Shown here piece by piece: positions 19,200 to 27,660 of a DNA stretch of 42,967 nt; position 1 is the stretch's first letter; the number at the start of each line of letters is the position of its first letter. The translations under genes and the position numbers were made by a program. The notes below the pieces were generated by a model, which worked only from the letters and a program-made list of their open reading frames with translations, was not told the origin of the DNA and ran no database searches. The stretch is from Fusobacteriota bacterium (GTDB lineage Bacteria > Fusobacteriota > Fusobacteriia > Fusobacteriales > JAAYPW01), in the NCBI GenBank assembly GCA_012519615.1, contig JAAYPW010000130.1, positions 1-42,967 on the forward strand, given 5' to 3'.

Positions 19200-19228
19200 T
19201 TTACTACATTTTTTAAGTTTTGTCAATA
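19200..19228 (-). promoter_or_regulatory. promoter of rplM-rpsI
   Basis: Consensus TTGACA (19228-19223), 17-nt spacer, TAAAAA (19205-19200). The -35 box overlaps the stop codon of the leucine-rich repeat gene. It leaves a leader of about 65 nt before rplM. Confidence 0.72.
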
Positions 19229-20110
19229 TATAATTTCAATATTTTTATTTTCTAATTCTTTTATAACTTCACGACCTCTTGCTTCTGAAAATATATTCTG
19301 TGTTCCCTTTAAATGTATATTTTTTAAGTTTTGTAATTTTAGTAATACATCTAGATTATCTATTTTTAGCTTACCTATATTAAGATATTCCAAATTAGTA
19401 AGTACTTCTAATTTAGATAGATCTGTTATCTTTGTAGAACTAATATCTAAATATTGAAGATTAACAAGTTTATCTATAAAATTTAAATTTGAAATCTCTG
19501 TTGAAGATATATTTAAATATTGTAAATCTTCTAAATCAATTATAGATTCTAAATCTACAATAGGAGTATTTTCCATATTAATATATTTAAGTTTTTTCAA
19601 TCTTGATAATATTTTAACATCTACAATTTCTGTTTCTTGAATATATAGATACTGTATAGAAGTTAAATATTTAAGAGGCGATAAGTCAACTACTTTCGTA
19701 TTCCAAAGAGATAATTTTTTCAAAAAAAGTAATCCTTGTATAGGTGTAATATCTGTAATTTTAGTTCCCCAAATATCTAATTCCTCTAATCTTTTAAGAT
19801 ATTCTATCCCCTCTATAGATTCTACATCTTTATATTTATCAAACTTTAGATTTTTTATATTTTCTACATCAGATACATATATTATACCTTCCTGTTTATA
19901 TATTGCATCTCTTACACATTTTTCCGCATTAATATCTAAAAACATATTTTCTCTTTTACTTTCTTTTATATTTTGAGATTTATTAATTAGTTTTGATGTT
20001 TTATTTAGTTTATACAAGAAAATAACCGCAATTATAAAAAAAACATAATGTAAATAATTTAACGAATATTTAATTAATAAATCGCTATAAAAAAATTTAA
20101 TATAAATCAA
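19223..20110 (-). CDS. membrane-anchored leucine-rich repeat protein, possible A11 frameshift at start
   Basis: The body is about eight 21-22-residue leucine-rich repeats of internalin type (LEELDIWGTKITDITPI, LQYLDISSTKITDLSKL and similar), preceded by a hydrophobic segment (HYVFFIIAVIFLYKL). The repeats should form a protein-binding solenoid outside or at the membrane. A TTG at 20110 with AGGA 6 nt before it is the first standard start. The same frame is open further upstream (GYIIFSIIFFVIGFIL), which looks like a first membrane segment, back to an A11 run (20171-20161). A TTG at 20174 just before that run would give MKKKIIGYIIF if the run were ten A's. The true start may therefore be 20174 with slippage or a length variant. 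It directly follows alr. Confidence 0.75.
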   Translation of the reverse strand: MIYIKFFYSDLLIKYSLNYLHYVFFIIAVIFLYKLNKTSKLINKSQNIKESKRENMFLDINAEKCVRDAIYKQEGIIYVSDVENIKNLKFDKYKDVESIEGIEYLKRLEELDIWGTKITDITPIQGLLFLKKLSLWNTKVVDLSPLKYLTSIQYLYIQETEIVDVKILSRLKKLKYINMENTPIVDLESIIDLEDLQYLNISSTEISNLNFIDKLVNLQYLDISSTKITDLSKLEVLTNLEYLNIGKLKIDNLDVLLKLQNLKNIHLKGTQNIFSEARGREVIKELENKNIEIIY

Positions 20111-20176
20111 TATGAATCCTATTACAAAAAATATTATAGAAAATATTATATAACCTATAATTTTTTTTTTTCAATT

Positions 20177-21298
20177 TTACTTTATTTTTTTCCAAATAGT
20201 ATCATCCCCTTTGTAGAGTCTAATAATTTCTTTATTAATTGTTGCAGTGATATTATCAGGGACACATTTAGTTTTTTTAGAAATCTCTCGTATTGTAATA
20301 TTTTTTCCTAATAAGTATACAACATCAGATATTGATACATCGATATTTGTAATATCAATAATAATCTGTTCCATAGATATTTCTCCAATAATTTTACATT
20401 TATTATTATTGATAAGTACATAATTATCTTTATAATAATAACTGTATCCATCAGAATATCCAATTGGAACTATTGCAATCTTCATATCTTTATCTGCGAA
20501 ATTAATATTCCCATACCCTATATTTTCATTTTTTTTAACATAAAGTATATTTGAAACCACACTTTTCCATGATAATATCTCTTTTAAACCTTCTATTATA
20601 TGTTCTTTATAGGGTTGCAATCCATATAATGACATCCCAATCCTTACTTCATCTAAATGATATTTTTCATCTAAAAAAAAACCTCCACTATTTGATATAT
20701 GTTTTTTTGGAATATAAAAATTAAATTTATTACATATTTCTAAAAAATAATTATATTGTTCTTCTGTATTTATTTTAGAATTTGTATTATAAAAATGAGA
20801 AAAAACACCATTAAGAAGATTATTGTTTTCACTAAAATATTTATTTAAATATGATATGTCTTCACTAGTTGATACACCAAGTCTATTCATTTTTGTATTA
20901 ATTTTAATCTCAAATTTTAATTTATATATAGATTCTCCTAATATTTCAATATATTTTTTTAAAATATCAACTGAATAAACTGTGAAAATAAAATTATCTA
21001 TTTTATTTTTCATTAAATATGTTTTAATAAAATTCGGGTCAACATAATTTAAAATAAGTATTTCCCCTTTTTCTACAATTTCATTAATAATTACCGCTTC
21101 TTCAAAAAATGCCACAGCAAATTTGTTTACTCCAAATTTATTTAAATAATAAACAATTTCTTTTATACCATGTCCATATGCATTTGCTTTTACAACAGCT
21201 CTAATATCTGAATCAGTTTTGCTTTTAATGAATTTATAATTTTCATAAAGACAATCAATATCAATTTCTACATAAGAACAACGACTACTAAGCGACAT
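20177..21298 (-). CDS. alr: alanine racemase
   Basis: Interconverts L- and D-alanine for peptidoglycan. Fold-type III PLP enzyme, 373 residues. The PLP Lys is in AVVKANAYGHG near residue 40, MNRLG contacts the substrate side, RIGMSLYG lies in the barrel, and the catalytic Tyr is in GYGNINF at the start of the C-terminal domain. The frame opens at GTG 21307, but that codon is part of GGGGTG; ATG 21298, 8 nt downstream, is the better start. It lies just downstream of a small unknown gene (17 bp gap) and 2 bp before the possible TTG start of the leucine-rich repeat gene, so these are likely co-transcribed. Confidence 0.95.
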   Translation of the reverse strand: MSLSSRCSYVEIDIDCLYENYKFIKSKTDSDIRAVVKANAYGHGIKEIVYYLNKFGVNKFAVAFFEEAVIINEIVEKGEILILNYVDPNFIKTYLMKNKIDNFIFTVYSVDILKKYIEILGESIYKLKFEIKINTKMNRLGVSTSEDISYLNKYFSENNNLLNGVFSHFYNTNSKINTEEQYNYFLEICNKFNFYIPKKHISNSGGFFLDEKYHLDEVRIGMSLYGLQPYKEHIIEGLKEILSWKSVVSNILYVKKNENIGYGNINFADKDMKIAIVPIGYSDGYSYYYKDNYVLINNNKCKIIGEISMEQIIIDITNIDVSISDVVYLLGKNITIREISKKTKCVPDNITATINKEIIRLYKGDDTIWKKIK

Positions 21299-21314
21299 TG
21301 ATTTCACCCCGTAA

Positions 21315-21767
21315 TTATTGTTTTTTTCCTAACATTCTAAAGGTATTTACTTCAGAGTCTTCATTTTCTTTATAATAATAATTATTATCTAGAAGATACT
21401 CTAGTACTTCTTTTATTTGTGATTCATCTATTTGAATCATTACTGTGAATTCTGCCACTTTTGTATCTGAATATTTTTGATTTAATTCTGTTTCTATTGA
21501 TAAACTAGAATCAATTTTGTATGGCATCCCTACAATATCTCTTGAAGAAAATGTTTTAAATGTGTATGATACAACTTCCGTTAAATTTACATTTGACATA
21601 AATTTAACTCCTAATTTTTCTTTTAATTTTAAATACCATTCTTTACATTTTTTTCCAATTTCCTCTTCAATTTCACTTTCAAATAGATTGTCTGGTACTT
21701 TAAAATCGATTCCGTAGACACCAATAACTAAATATGGATAATATTGTCCAATAATATATTCTTTCAT
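21315..21767 (-). CDS. unrecognised 150-residue protein
   Basis: I do not recognise the family. Mixed alpha/beta composition with no signal peptide or membrane segment. Begins MKEYIIGQYYPYLVIGVYGIDF, is acidic in the middle and ends FRMLGKKQ. The earlier in-frame ATG at 21782 overlaps the GGGGGA ribosome binding site, so the ATG at 21767 is preferred. It lies between the Nif11-like small gene (25 bp) and alr (17 bp) on the same strand, so the three are probably one transcript. Confidence 0.75.
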   Translation of the reverse strand: MKEYIIGQYYPYLVIGVYGIDFKVPDNLFESEIEEEIGKKCKEWYLKLKEKLGVKFMSNVNLTEVVSYTFKTFSSRDIVGMPYKIDSSLSIETELNQKYSDTKVAEFTVMIQIDESQIKEVLEYLLDNNYYYKENEDSEVNTFRMLGKKQ

Positions 21768-21792
21768 TTTAAAATCCCCCATTTATTATATT

Positions 21793-22077
21793 TTATTCAA
21801 CATATTTTTCAAACAGATCAATTAAAAATAGTATATCGTCTTCATTTTCTTTTCCTGTATCTTTATTATTTTGTTTTTCCTGATTTTTGATTTTAACCTT
21901 TAAAATTTCAATTGCATTTTCTATCTCTTCAATAGATAACTCGTAATCCACTTGTTTAGATATTTTCATTGCAAGTTTAAATGCTGCAGCTTTTGAATCT
22001 GTATTTAAAAATTGTTTTACTAGCTCTTCTTCCTCGTTTAATTTTTCTAGTAATAATTTAGTTTCTTCTGTCATCAT
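21793..22077 (-). CDS. small Nif11-like protein
   Basis: 94 residues, acidic, no membrane segment. Residues about 6-60 (LLEKLNEEEELVKQFL, then AAFKLAMKISKQV, then ELSIEEIENAI) follow the pattern of Nif11-type leader domains: a FLxKLxxDEEL helix, an alanine-rich helix, and a final xxSxEEL. In RiPP precursors that domain leads a core peptide after a Gly-Gly cleavage site. Here there is no Gly-Gly site and no Cys, Ser or Thr-rich core, only a charged tail ending LFEKYVE, and no RiPP enzyme is nearby. The likeness is by pattern only and may be convergent. ATG with GGAGAGG upstream. Confidence 0.7.
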   Translation of the reverse strand: MMTEETKLLLEKLNEEEELVKQFLNTDSKAAAFKLAMKISKQVDYELSIEEIENAIEILKVKIKNQEKQNNKDTGKENEDDILFLIDLFEKYVE

Positions 22078-22138
22078 TTTTAGTCACCTCTCCTTGGTTA
22101 AAATTTAATAATTGAAAATTATTTTTAAATAGAATATA

Positions 22139-23947
22139 TTAGTATTCAAAACTGTCTATAAACATAATCTCATTATTTAATTTATTTTTGGTAATTTTCT
22201 TAATAAGTTTATAGTTTTCATAGAAATATTCAATATCCATAACAATGTTTTTATTATAATAATGTTCTTCTAAGATAATAGAACCATCTTTATTATAAGT
22301 TTTTTTAATTATATTTACTCTATCAAATGTGCTTAATTTATTTCCTATATATATCTCATTATTATAGGATACTGCACTCTCTTTGTTATGAACTTCATTT
22401 GGTTTTAGAATAGAAATAATCTCATTTTTATTATTTTTTGTTGTTATTGCATGAATATTAAATTCATTGTCGTAATCATAGTATTTTGTAGATATTAGAT
22501 TTCCATTAGAATACTTATTATCCTCCTTTAATATTAAATTGTTATAATATATATATTCTGTGTATTTTTCTATTTTCTTATTAATATTTTCATATTTTAT
22601 CTTTTCTAAAATTCCTAAATTATTATATTCATAATAAGCTGTATGAATTAAATTTCCTACAACATCATATTTTTTACTTTTTTTTATTAAATCCTTTTCA
22701 AGAAAATATCCAGCTATTTCTTTATTTTCGTTCATAATAATTGTAGAAAAATTTATATCATTAGAATTTTTTCCAGACCAATTTATAAATTTATATTTAT
22801 CTGTTTCAACAACTTTTAATGTTACTTTTTCGTTTTGGCAGTATTCGGATTTACTTGGAATTTTTATAATTAAATCTTTCAATTCTCCTAAAATATTAAG
22901 ACTATATTTCGTAATATTTTCTTCTTTTTCAAAGATAGCTGTTATATTTTTATTATAATCTATAAAAATTTCATTATTCTCAATTTGATTCGAATTTTTC
23001 CCTTCCCATCCTTTAAATACATAACCACTATTAGCAATTGGATATAATTTTATACGTGACCCATATTTGTAATCACCATAAATTGGATTCACAATACCTA
23101 ATCCTATTACTGAAACTTTAAGATTAAATTTCATATCCTCTAAATCATTATAAAAATATTCAACTTTTTCTATTATTTTTTCATTAATATCAGTTTTTTC
23201 TTTTTTTACAATACTATTTTTTTCATAAGTATAATTTATTACATATTCAAGTTTTCCTTTAAAATAATATTCCTCTTTTAAAATAATATTATTTACATAG
23301 TAATATAACATTATTTCGTCATTATTTAGTATTTCTTTTACTATATTTTTTTCTTCAATTTCATAATGTATTGTTTGAGATAAATTACCATTGATTTTAA
23401 TATTCTTATATTCTAAATCATAATTATCGTTATAAATATAATTAGACAATATCTTGTTTTCATTATTATCTATTTCAACTGATTCAGTAAGAAAATTATT
23501 AGTATAAAAATACTTAATTGACTTTAGTTTTAAATTATTCTTATACCAAAGCTCTTCTTCTAAAAATAGCTCTTCATTATATCTGTATTTAATTATATTA
23601 ATCTCGTTATTTTTTGTATATATCGCATAATTTGGCATATCTATTTTTTCATATATAATATCAAAGTTAATATTATTTTCAATTATAATTTCGTTGTTAA
23701 TATCAAAGCTTTTATTATTTACTAAAATATCTTTTACAATGTATCCATTATTTTTAATTATTTTAATTTTAACTTTATCGCCACTACTATATTTATTTTT
23801 ATTTGGATATATTACAAACAGATTTTTATTTTCTAAATTTGATTTAATTGTAATTATATAATCCTCATTTTCTTTTGAATTATTATTTTTTGTTCCACAA
23901 GACAACATAAATATAGTTAGCAAAAAAAATATCCATATTTTTTTCAA
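22139..23947 (-). CDS. lipoprotein with InlB-B-like and YD-like repeats
   Basis: About 602 residues. Lipobox MLSC near residue 17 shows membrane anchoring outside the cytoplasm. Near the N-terminus and again at about 275-345 and 350-420 are beta repeats of the divergent InlB B-repeat type (for example PIYGDYKYGSRIKL, then GYVFKGWEG, then ITAIFEK). Between and after them run Tyr/Asn-rich strands (YYYVNNIILKEEYY, YEYNNLGILEKIKYE) resembling YwqK/YD-type sheets. The frame opens at GTG 23956, which is inside GAGGTG; the TTG at 23947, 8 nt downstream of GAGG, starts MKKIWIFFLL, a proper signal peptide. Function unknown; probably a surface adhesin or scaffold. Confidence 0.82.
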   Translation of the reverse strand: MKKIWIFFLLTIFMLSCGTKNNNSKENEDYIITIKSNLENKNLFVIYPNKNKYSSGDKVKIKIIKNNGYIVKDILVNNKSFDINNEIIIENNINFDIIYEKIDMPNYAIYTKNNEINIIKYRYNEELFLEEELWYKNNLKLKSIKYFYTNNFLTESVEIDNNENKILSNYIYNDNYDLEYKNIKINGNLSQTIHYEIEEKNIVKEILNNDEIMLYYYVNNIILKEEYYFKGKLEYVINYTYEKNSIVKKEKTDINEKIIEKVEYFYNDLEDMKFNLKVSVIGLGIVNPIYGDYKYGSRIKLYPIANSGYVFKGWEGKNSNQIENNEIFIDYNKNITAIFEKEENITKYSLNILGELKDLIIKIPSKSEYCQNEKVTLKVVETDKYKFINWSGKNSNDINFSTIIMNENKEIAGYFLEKDLIKKSKKYDVVGNLIHTAYYEYNNLGILEKIKYENINKKIEKYTEYIYYNNLILKEDNKYSNGNLISTKYYDYDNEFNIHAITTKNNKNEIISILKPNEVHNKESAVSYNNEIYIGNKLSTFDRVNIIKKTYNKDGSIILEEHYYNKNIVMDIEYFYENYKLIKKITKNKLNNEIMFIDSFEY

Positions 23948-23977
23948 TACTAACACCTCTATACTAAAATAGATTTT

Positions 23978-24021
23978 AAAAAAACTAAGATAGTAATATA
24001 AACTATAGCATCTTAGTTTTT
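23978..24021 (-). terminator. terminator after the 207-residue gene
   Basis: AAAAACTAAGAT pairs with ATCTTAGTTTTT around an 18-nt loop that has a further short pairing; a U-tract follows on the minus strand. It separates the upstream gene from the lipoprotein gene. Confidence 0.75.
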
Positions 24022-24043
24022 AAATTCATTTCGTTATTTAATT

Positions 24044-24667
24044 TTAAGCTTCATCAATATAACTAAATACACTTGATAAGAAAAGTATTACTAAAAACGG
24101 ATTTTCATGTTTAGGAAAATTATAAAAGCAAAATAAAATTACTTCGATAATCTCTAAGTCCTCTTCATCAATAACTTCACACATATTATAGATTTTTTTC
24201 TCTAAAATTATAATGATCTCCTTAACAAAAATATTTGCAATTCCCTCATGTATAATATTATTTAAGTCAGAATTTGGATCCTCTTTTAAAATATTTTTTA
24301 TCTTTAAAATATATGGAGTTAGTTTGCTATCATTTGTTATCATTAAATCATTATATTTTTTAATAAAATAATCAAATTCCATAAGCATTTCATCTATCTC
24401 TTCAGATGTAAAAACTTCAGATAATTTTGTTTTATATTCTAGAAAATCAAGTGTTATTATATCGTTTTGATTCTCTTTAACTTTTAAAATCTCATATTTT
24501 TCTAATTTGTATATGTTTTCTGCAATTTCTGATTTCTCAATGTTTATTTTTTCTGACAATTCAACTAAATCAATTACAAAATTTGTTGCATATTCATTTA
24601 AACTTAGATTTAATACAGTACTTAAAATGTTAAAAAATGCAATTTCTTTAGAATAGTATCTATTCAA
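24044..24667 (-). CDS. unrecognised 207-residue protein, possible N-terminal winged helix
   Basis: No family recognised. Mostly helical and acidic, without a signal peptide. Residues about 30-75 (ELSEKINIEKSEIAENIYKL, then YEILKVKENQ and IITLDF) could be a small winged helix-turn-helix. The C-terminal part is hydrophobic (IEVILFCFYNF, FLVILFLSSVF) but broken by charges, more like buried helices than membrane spans. TTG start, with AGGTG 7 nt before it. Followed by its own terminator. Confidence 0.75.
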   Translation of the reverse strand: MNRYYSKEIAFFNILSTVLNLSLNEYATNFVIDLVELSEKINIEKSEIAENIYKLEKYEILKVKENQNDIITLDFLEYKTKLSEVFTSEEIDEMLMEFDYFIKKYNDLMITNDSKLTPYILKIKNILKEDPNSDLNNIIHEGIANIFVKEIIIILEKKIYNMCEVIDEEDLEIIEVILFCFYNFPKHENPFLVILFLSSVFSYIDEA

Positions 24668-24774
24668 TCCTGTTCACCTACTTTATAAATTCAATTAATT
24701 TAGTATAAAATACTAATTACTAGATATATACTATTTTTTTATTAATTTCCTTTTTTTATTTTATATTTTATTTG

Positions 24775-25527
24775 TTATTTATACAATTTTAAATATTTAT
24801 ATAATATTACTCCTGCAGCTACAGAAACATTTAAAGATTCCGCATCTCCAATTATTGGGATTTTTATTAAATAATTACTATTTTCTTGTATAAATTTACT
24901 AATTCCATTACCTTCGTTTCCAAAAATAATTGCATTTTTATTGCTTAGTATCATTTTGTCATAATTAATACTTTTATCTGATAATGTAGTTGCAATAATA
25001 TTATAATTATTATTAATTAGATTATTTACTGCCTCATCTTCTTCGAAATATACACAATTTATTTTAAATATAGAACCCATAGTTGCTCTTACTGTTTTTT
25101 CATTATAAATATCTCCTGTTCCCTTTATCATTATAAAATCATGTACTCCAATAGCATCTGCTGTTCGTATTATAGTACCAATATTACCAGGATCTTGTAT
25201 TTTGTCTAGAACAATTACAGTATTTTTAAATTTATTCACATTAGAATAATTGTAATTGTATACTATAATTACACCTTGACTGTTTTCATGCGAACTTATC
25301 TCATTAAACAGCTCTTTTGTTAGAATAATTAGTTTATCTAAATCAATTTTTTCTTTATATTTTTCATAATATTCTTCATTTATTATATAATTTACTATAT
25401 TTTTTTCATAATTTAAAAATTTATCTCCTTCTGCTAGAAATTGTTTCTCAATATCTCTATATTTTTTTTGTTTTAATTTTTTTATTTTTTTAAAAATTTC
25501 ATTTGATCTACTTGAAATATTAATCAT
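24775..25527 (-). CDS. TrmH/SpoU-family RNA 2'-O-methyltransferase
   Basis: SAM-dependent ribose methyltransferase with the SPOUT knot, 250 residues. The three SpoU motifs are present: LDKIQDPGNIGTIIRTADA (motif 1), IFGNEGNGIS (motif 2) and IPIIGDAESLNVSVAAG (motif 3). The N-terminal substrate-binding extension (FLAEGDKFL) is of the RlmB/YsgA kind, so 23S rRNA is the likely target, but tRNA cannot be excluded. Its start overlaps the end of the HIT gene by 8 bp, which implies translational coupling. Third gene of the rpiB unit. Confidence 0.92.
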   Translation of the reverse strand: MINISSRSNEIFKKIKKLKQKKYRDIEKQFLAEGDKFLNYEKNIVNYIINEEYYEKYKEKIDLDKLIILTKELFNEISSHENSQGVIIVYNYNYSNVNKFKNTVIVLDKIQDPGNIGTIIRTADAIGVHDFIMIKGTGDIYNEKTVRATMGSIFKINCVYFEEDEAVNNLINNNYNIIATTLSDKSINYDKMILSNKNAIIFGNEGNGISKFIQENSNYLIKIPIIGDAESLNVSVAAGVILYKYLKLYK

Positions 25528-25867
25528 TGGATAATAGCCCTTTTAATTTTTCCCCACCTAATATATGAAAATGCAAATGATAAACTTCTTGTCCACCATA
25601 TTCATTACAGTTTGTAATTACACGATAACCATTATCATAAATATTAAATTTTTTAGCTATCTCCTGTATAACAATAAATATTTCACCTATAAGATTTTTA
25701 TCTTCATCTTTTATATCATTTACGTTTTTTATCTCTTTTTTAGGGATTACTAAAATATGTACAGGTGCTTGTGGATTTATATCTTTAAAAGCTAATATTT
25801 TATCTGATTCAAATACTATATCTGCTTTTATTTCTTTATCAATAATTTTTTTAAAAATAGTACTCAA
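25520..25867 (-). CDS. HIT-family nucleotide hydrolase (HinT-like)
   Basis: 115 residues. Complete histidine triad YHLHFHILGG near residue 100, and the upstream signature FKDINPQAPVHILVIPK. HinT proteins cleave purine nucleoside phosphoramidates and aminoacyl adenylates. TTG start with GGAGT upstream. It lies 14 bp after rpiB and overlaps the methyltransferase gene. Confidence 0.94.
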   Translation of the reverse strand: MSTIFKKIIDKEIKADIVFESDKILAFKDINPQAPVHILVIPKKEIKNVNDIKDEDKNLIGEIFIVIQEIAKKFNIYDNGYRVITNCNEYGGQEVYHLHFHILGGEKLKGLLSND

Positions 25868-25881
25868 TTTTATCTCAACTC

Positions 25882-26310
25882 CTATTCTTCTATTAAATTT
25901 ACCCTATTTATATGTCTTCCACCTTCAAATTCTGTATTTAAAAATGTTTTAACCATCTCAATTGCTAGTTCTTTCCCAATAATTCTACCACCAATTGCAA
26001 GAATATTGGCATCATTATGTTCTCTTGTTAATTTCGCTGTAAATACATTATGACAAAGACCAGCTCTAATACCCTTTATTTTATTTGCTGCAATTGAAAT
26101 ACCTATTCCTGTACCACAAAATATTACTCCATAATCAGCTTCTTTATTTGCAACCATTTTACCTGCTTTTTTCCCATATAAAGGATAATCAACCGATTCC
26201 TCGCTATTTGTACCGATATCTATAACATCGTATCCTTCATTTTCAAGATATTCTTTTACATACTCTTTTAATTTAAATCCACCATGATCTGCTGCTAAAA
26301 CAACTTTCAT
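25882..26310 (-). CDS. rpiB: ribose-5-phosphate isomerase B
   Basis: Interconverts ribose-5-phosphate and ribulose-5-phosphate. 142 residues, the family length. ADHGGFKLK at the start (substrate phosphate and proton-transfer residues), IFCGTGIGISIAANK with the catalytic Cys, and HNDANILAIGGR. The frame extends to 26367, but GGAGGT lies 8 nt before ATG 26310 and MKVVLAADHGG is the standard N-terminus. Head of a three-gene unit with the HIT and SpoU genes. Confidence 0.95.
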   Translation of the reverse strand: MKVVLAADHGGFKLKEYVKEYLENEGYDVIDIGTNSEESVDYPLYGKKAGKMVANKEADYGVIFCGTGIGISIAANKIKGIRAGLCHNVFTAKLTREHNDANILAIGGRIIGKELAIEMVKTFLNTEFEGGRHINRVNLIEE

Positions 26311-26355
26311 AAAATATACCTCCGTATTCTTATTTAATTTATGATTTTCAATTTT

Positions 26356-26384
26356 ATTATACCACAATGATAATATAAATACAA
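26356..26384 (-). promoter_or_regulatory. promoter of rpiB unit
   Basis: TTGTAT (26384-26379), 17-nt spacer, TATAAT (26361-26356) with TG one base upstream (TGGTATAAT). About 46 nt before the rpiB start. Confidence 0.8.
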
Positions 26385-26538
26385 CAAAGTATAAATATTT
26401 TTAAGAAATATTATATAAAATACTCTGTTCCTTAAATTATATTAAAATATAAATATTAGATTAGTAGAATTTTTCCATTAAATCTGTTTTCATTATTAAA
26501 TCACAATAATTTCTGTCTATCTTTATATTATATATATA

Positions 26539-27660
26539 TCAATTATCTTCAATTTCATCAAATTGTAATGAAAAATCATCTACTTTAATTGTTGTTAACT
26601 CTATATATCCGGGTTTATCTATATTAATTACTCTTTTTGCATGATTCATAACAAAATTATCATAAAGATTTCTTATTAATCTTCCATTAGCAAAATTTTT
26701 ATTTTTTATAAATATTTGTTTTTCTAAATATATACGTACTTTTTTTATTACTTTTTCATCCATTGTATAATCATTTTTCTTACACATAGATAGTAGAATT
26801 TCTTCTAGTTCATTTGAATCATAGTCTTCAAACTCTATAAATGTATTAAAACGAGATCTCAACCCCGGATTAGATTCAAAAAAATTATTCATTAGATCGG
26901 TGTATCCAGCTACAATAACAACTAAATCATCTCTATGATCTTCTAATGCTTTTGTAAGTTCTGTTAAGCATTCTTTCCCATACGAATCAGAATTATCATT
27001 TTCTGTAATGCTATAAGCTTCAGCAATAAATAAAACTCCGCCTATTGATTTTTCAATAACAGACTTTACTTTTAATGCCGTTTGTCCTTGATACCCAGCT
27101 ATCAGATCCGTTCTAGACACCTCAATAAAATGCCCTTTTGACAACAATCCAATTTGCTTATAAATTCTACCAACAATTCTTGCCACAGTAGTTTTCCCCG
27201 TACCAGGATTTCCTGTAAATGCAAGATGTAATGTATTTTTTGTCGAATACAATCCATTTTCTATACGTAATTTTTGGATTTTTTGATATGCGATTAGATC
27301 ATTAACTTTTTCTTTTATAGTTCGAAGCCCGATAAGAGAATTTAATTCACCCAATAAATCTTGAAGTGTTCTTGTATCATCATCAATATCTTTTTTTTCT
27401 TTATTACATATATCCAGAAGTTTTGCATATCCATAATAATTTATTATACAATTTTTTAAAGATATTGCAACCTTCTTAATCTCTTTTGAATTTAAATTTG
27501 ATTCTGTAATACTTGTAATTTGTTTTAACAACGTAATTGTTAATTTATCATCATTATTTTCAGTTATGCCACTAGCAAGTTTTGTTATTTCCCCGCCAGA
27601 AACTGTTAAAGCATCCAGTATAGAAGCTGTATTGTTTAATGCTTTTATGTATTTTTCCAT
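26539..27660 (-). CDS. CbbX/SpoVK-type AAA+ ATPase with altered Walker B
   Basis: 373 residues. The first 100 residues are helical with no recognised domain. The AAA+ core begins at GELNSLIGLRTIKEKV, the usual lead-in of the CbbX/SpoVK group. Walker A is GNPGTGKTT (150-158). Walker B reads GGVLFIAEAYS, where this group has FIDEAYS: the Mg-coordinating Asp is Ala213 (codon 27024-27022, GCT), while the catalytic Glu214 stays. Sensor 1 region VIVAGYTDLM, arginine finger NPGLRSRFN, sensor 2 NGRLIRN. Such ATPases form hexamers that remodel proteins. Last gene of the unusual operon: its ATG shares a base with the stop of the preceding coiled-coil gene, so the two are translationally coupled. No strong terminator follows it. 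Confidence 0.93.
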   Translation of the reverse strand: MEKYIKALNNTASILDALTVSGGEITKLASGITENNDDKLTITLLKQITSITESNLNSKEIKKVAISLKNCIINYYGYAKLLDICNKEKKDIDDDTRTLQDLLGELNSLIGLRTIKEKVNDLIAYQKIQKLRIENGLYSTKNTLHLAFTGNPGTGKTTVARIVGRIYKQIGLLSKGHFIEVSRTDLIAGYQGQTALKVKSVIEKSIGGVLFIAEAYSITENDNSDSYGKECLTELTKALEDHRDDLVVIVAGYTDLMNNFFESNPGLRSRFNTFIEFEDYDSNELEEILLSMCKKNDYTMDEKVIKKVRIYLEKQIFIKNKNFANGRLIRNLYDNFVMNHAKRVINIDKPGYIELTTIKVDDFSLQFDEIEDN

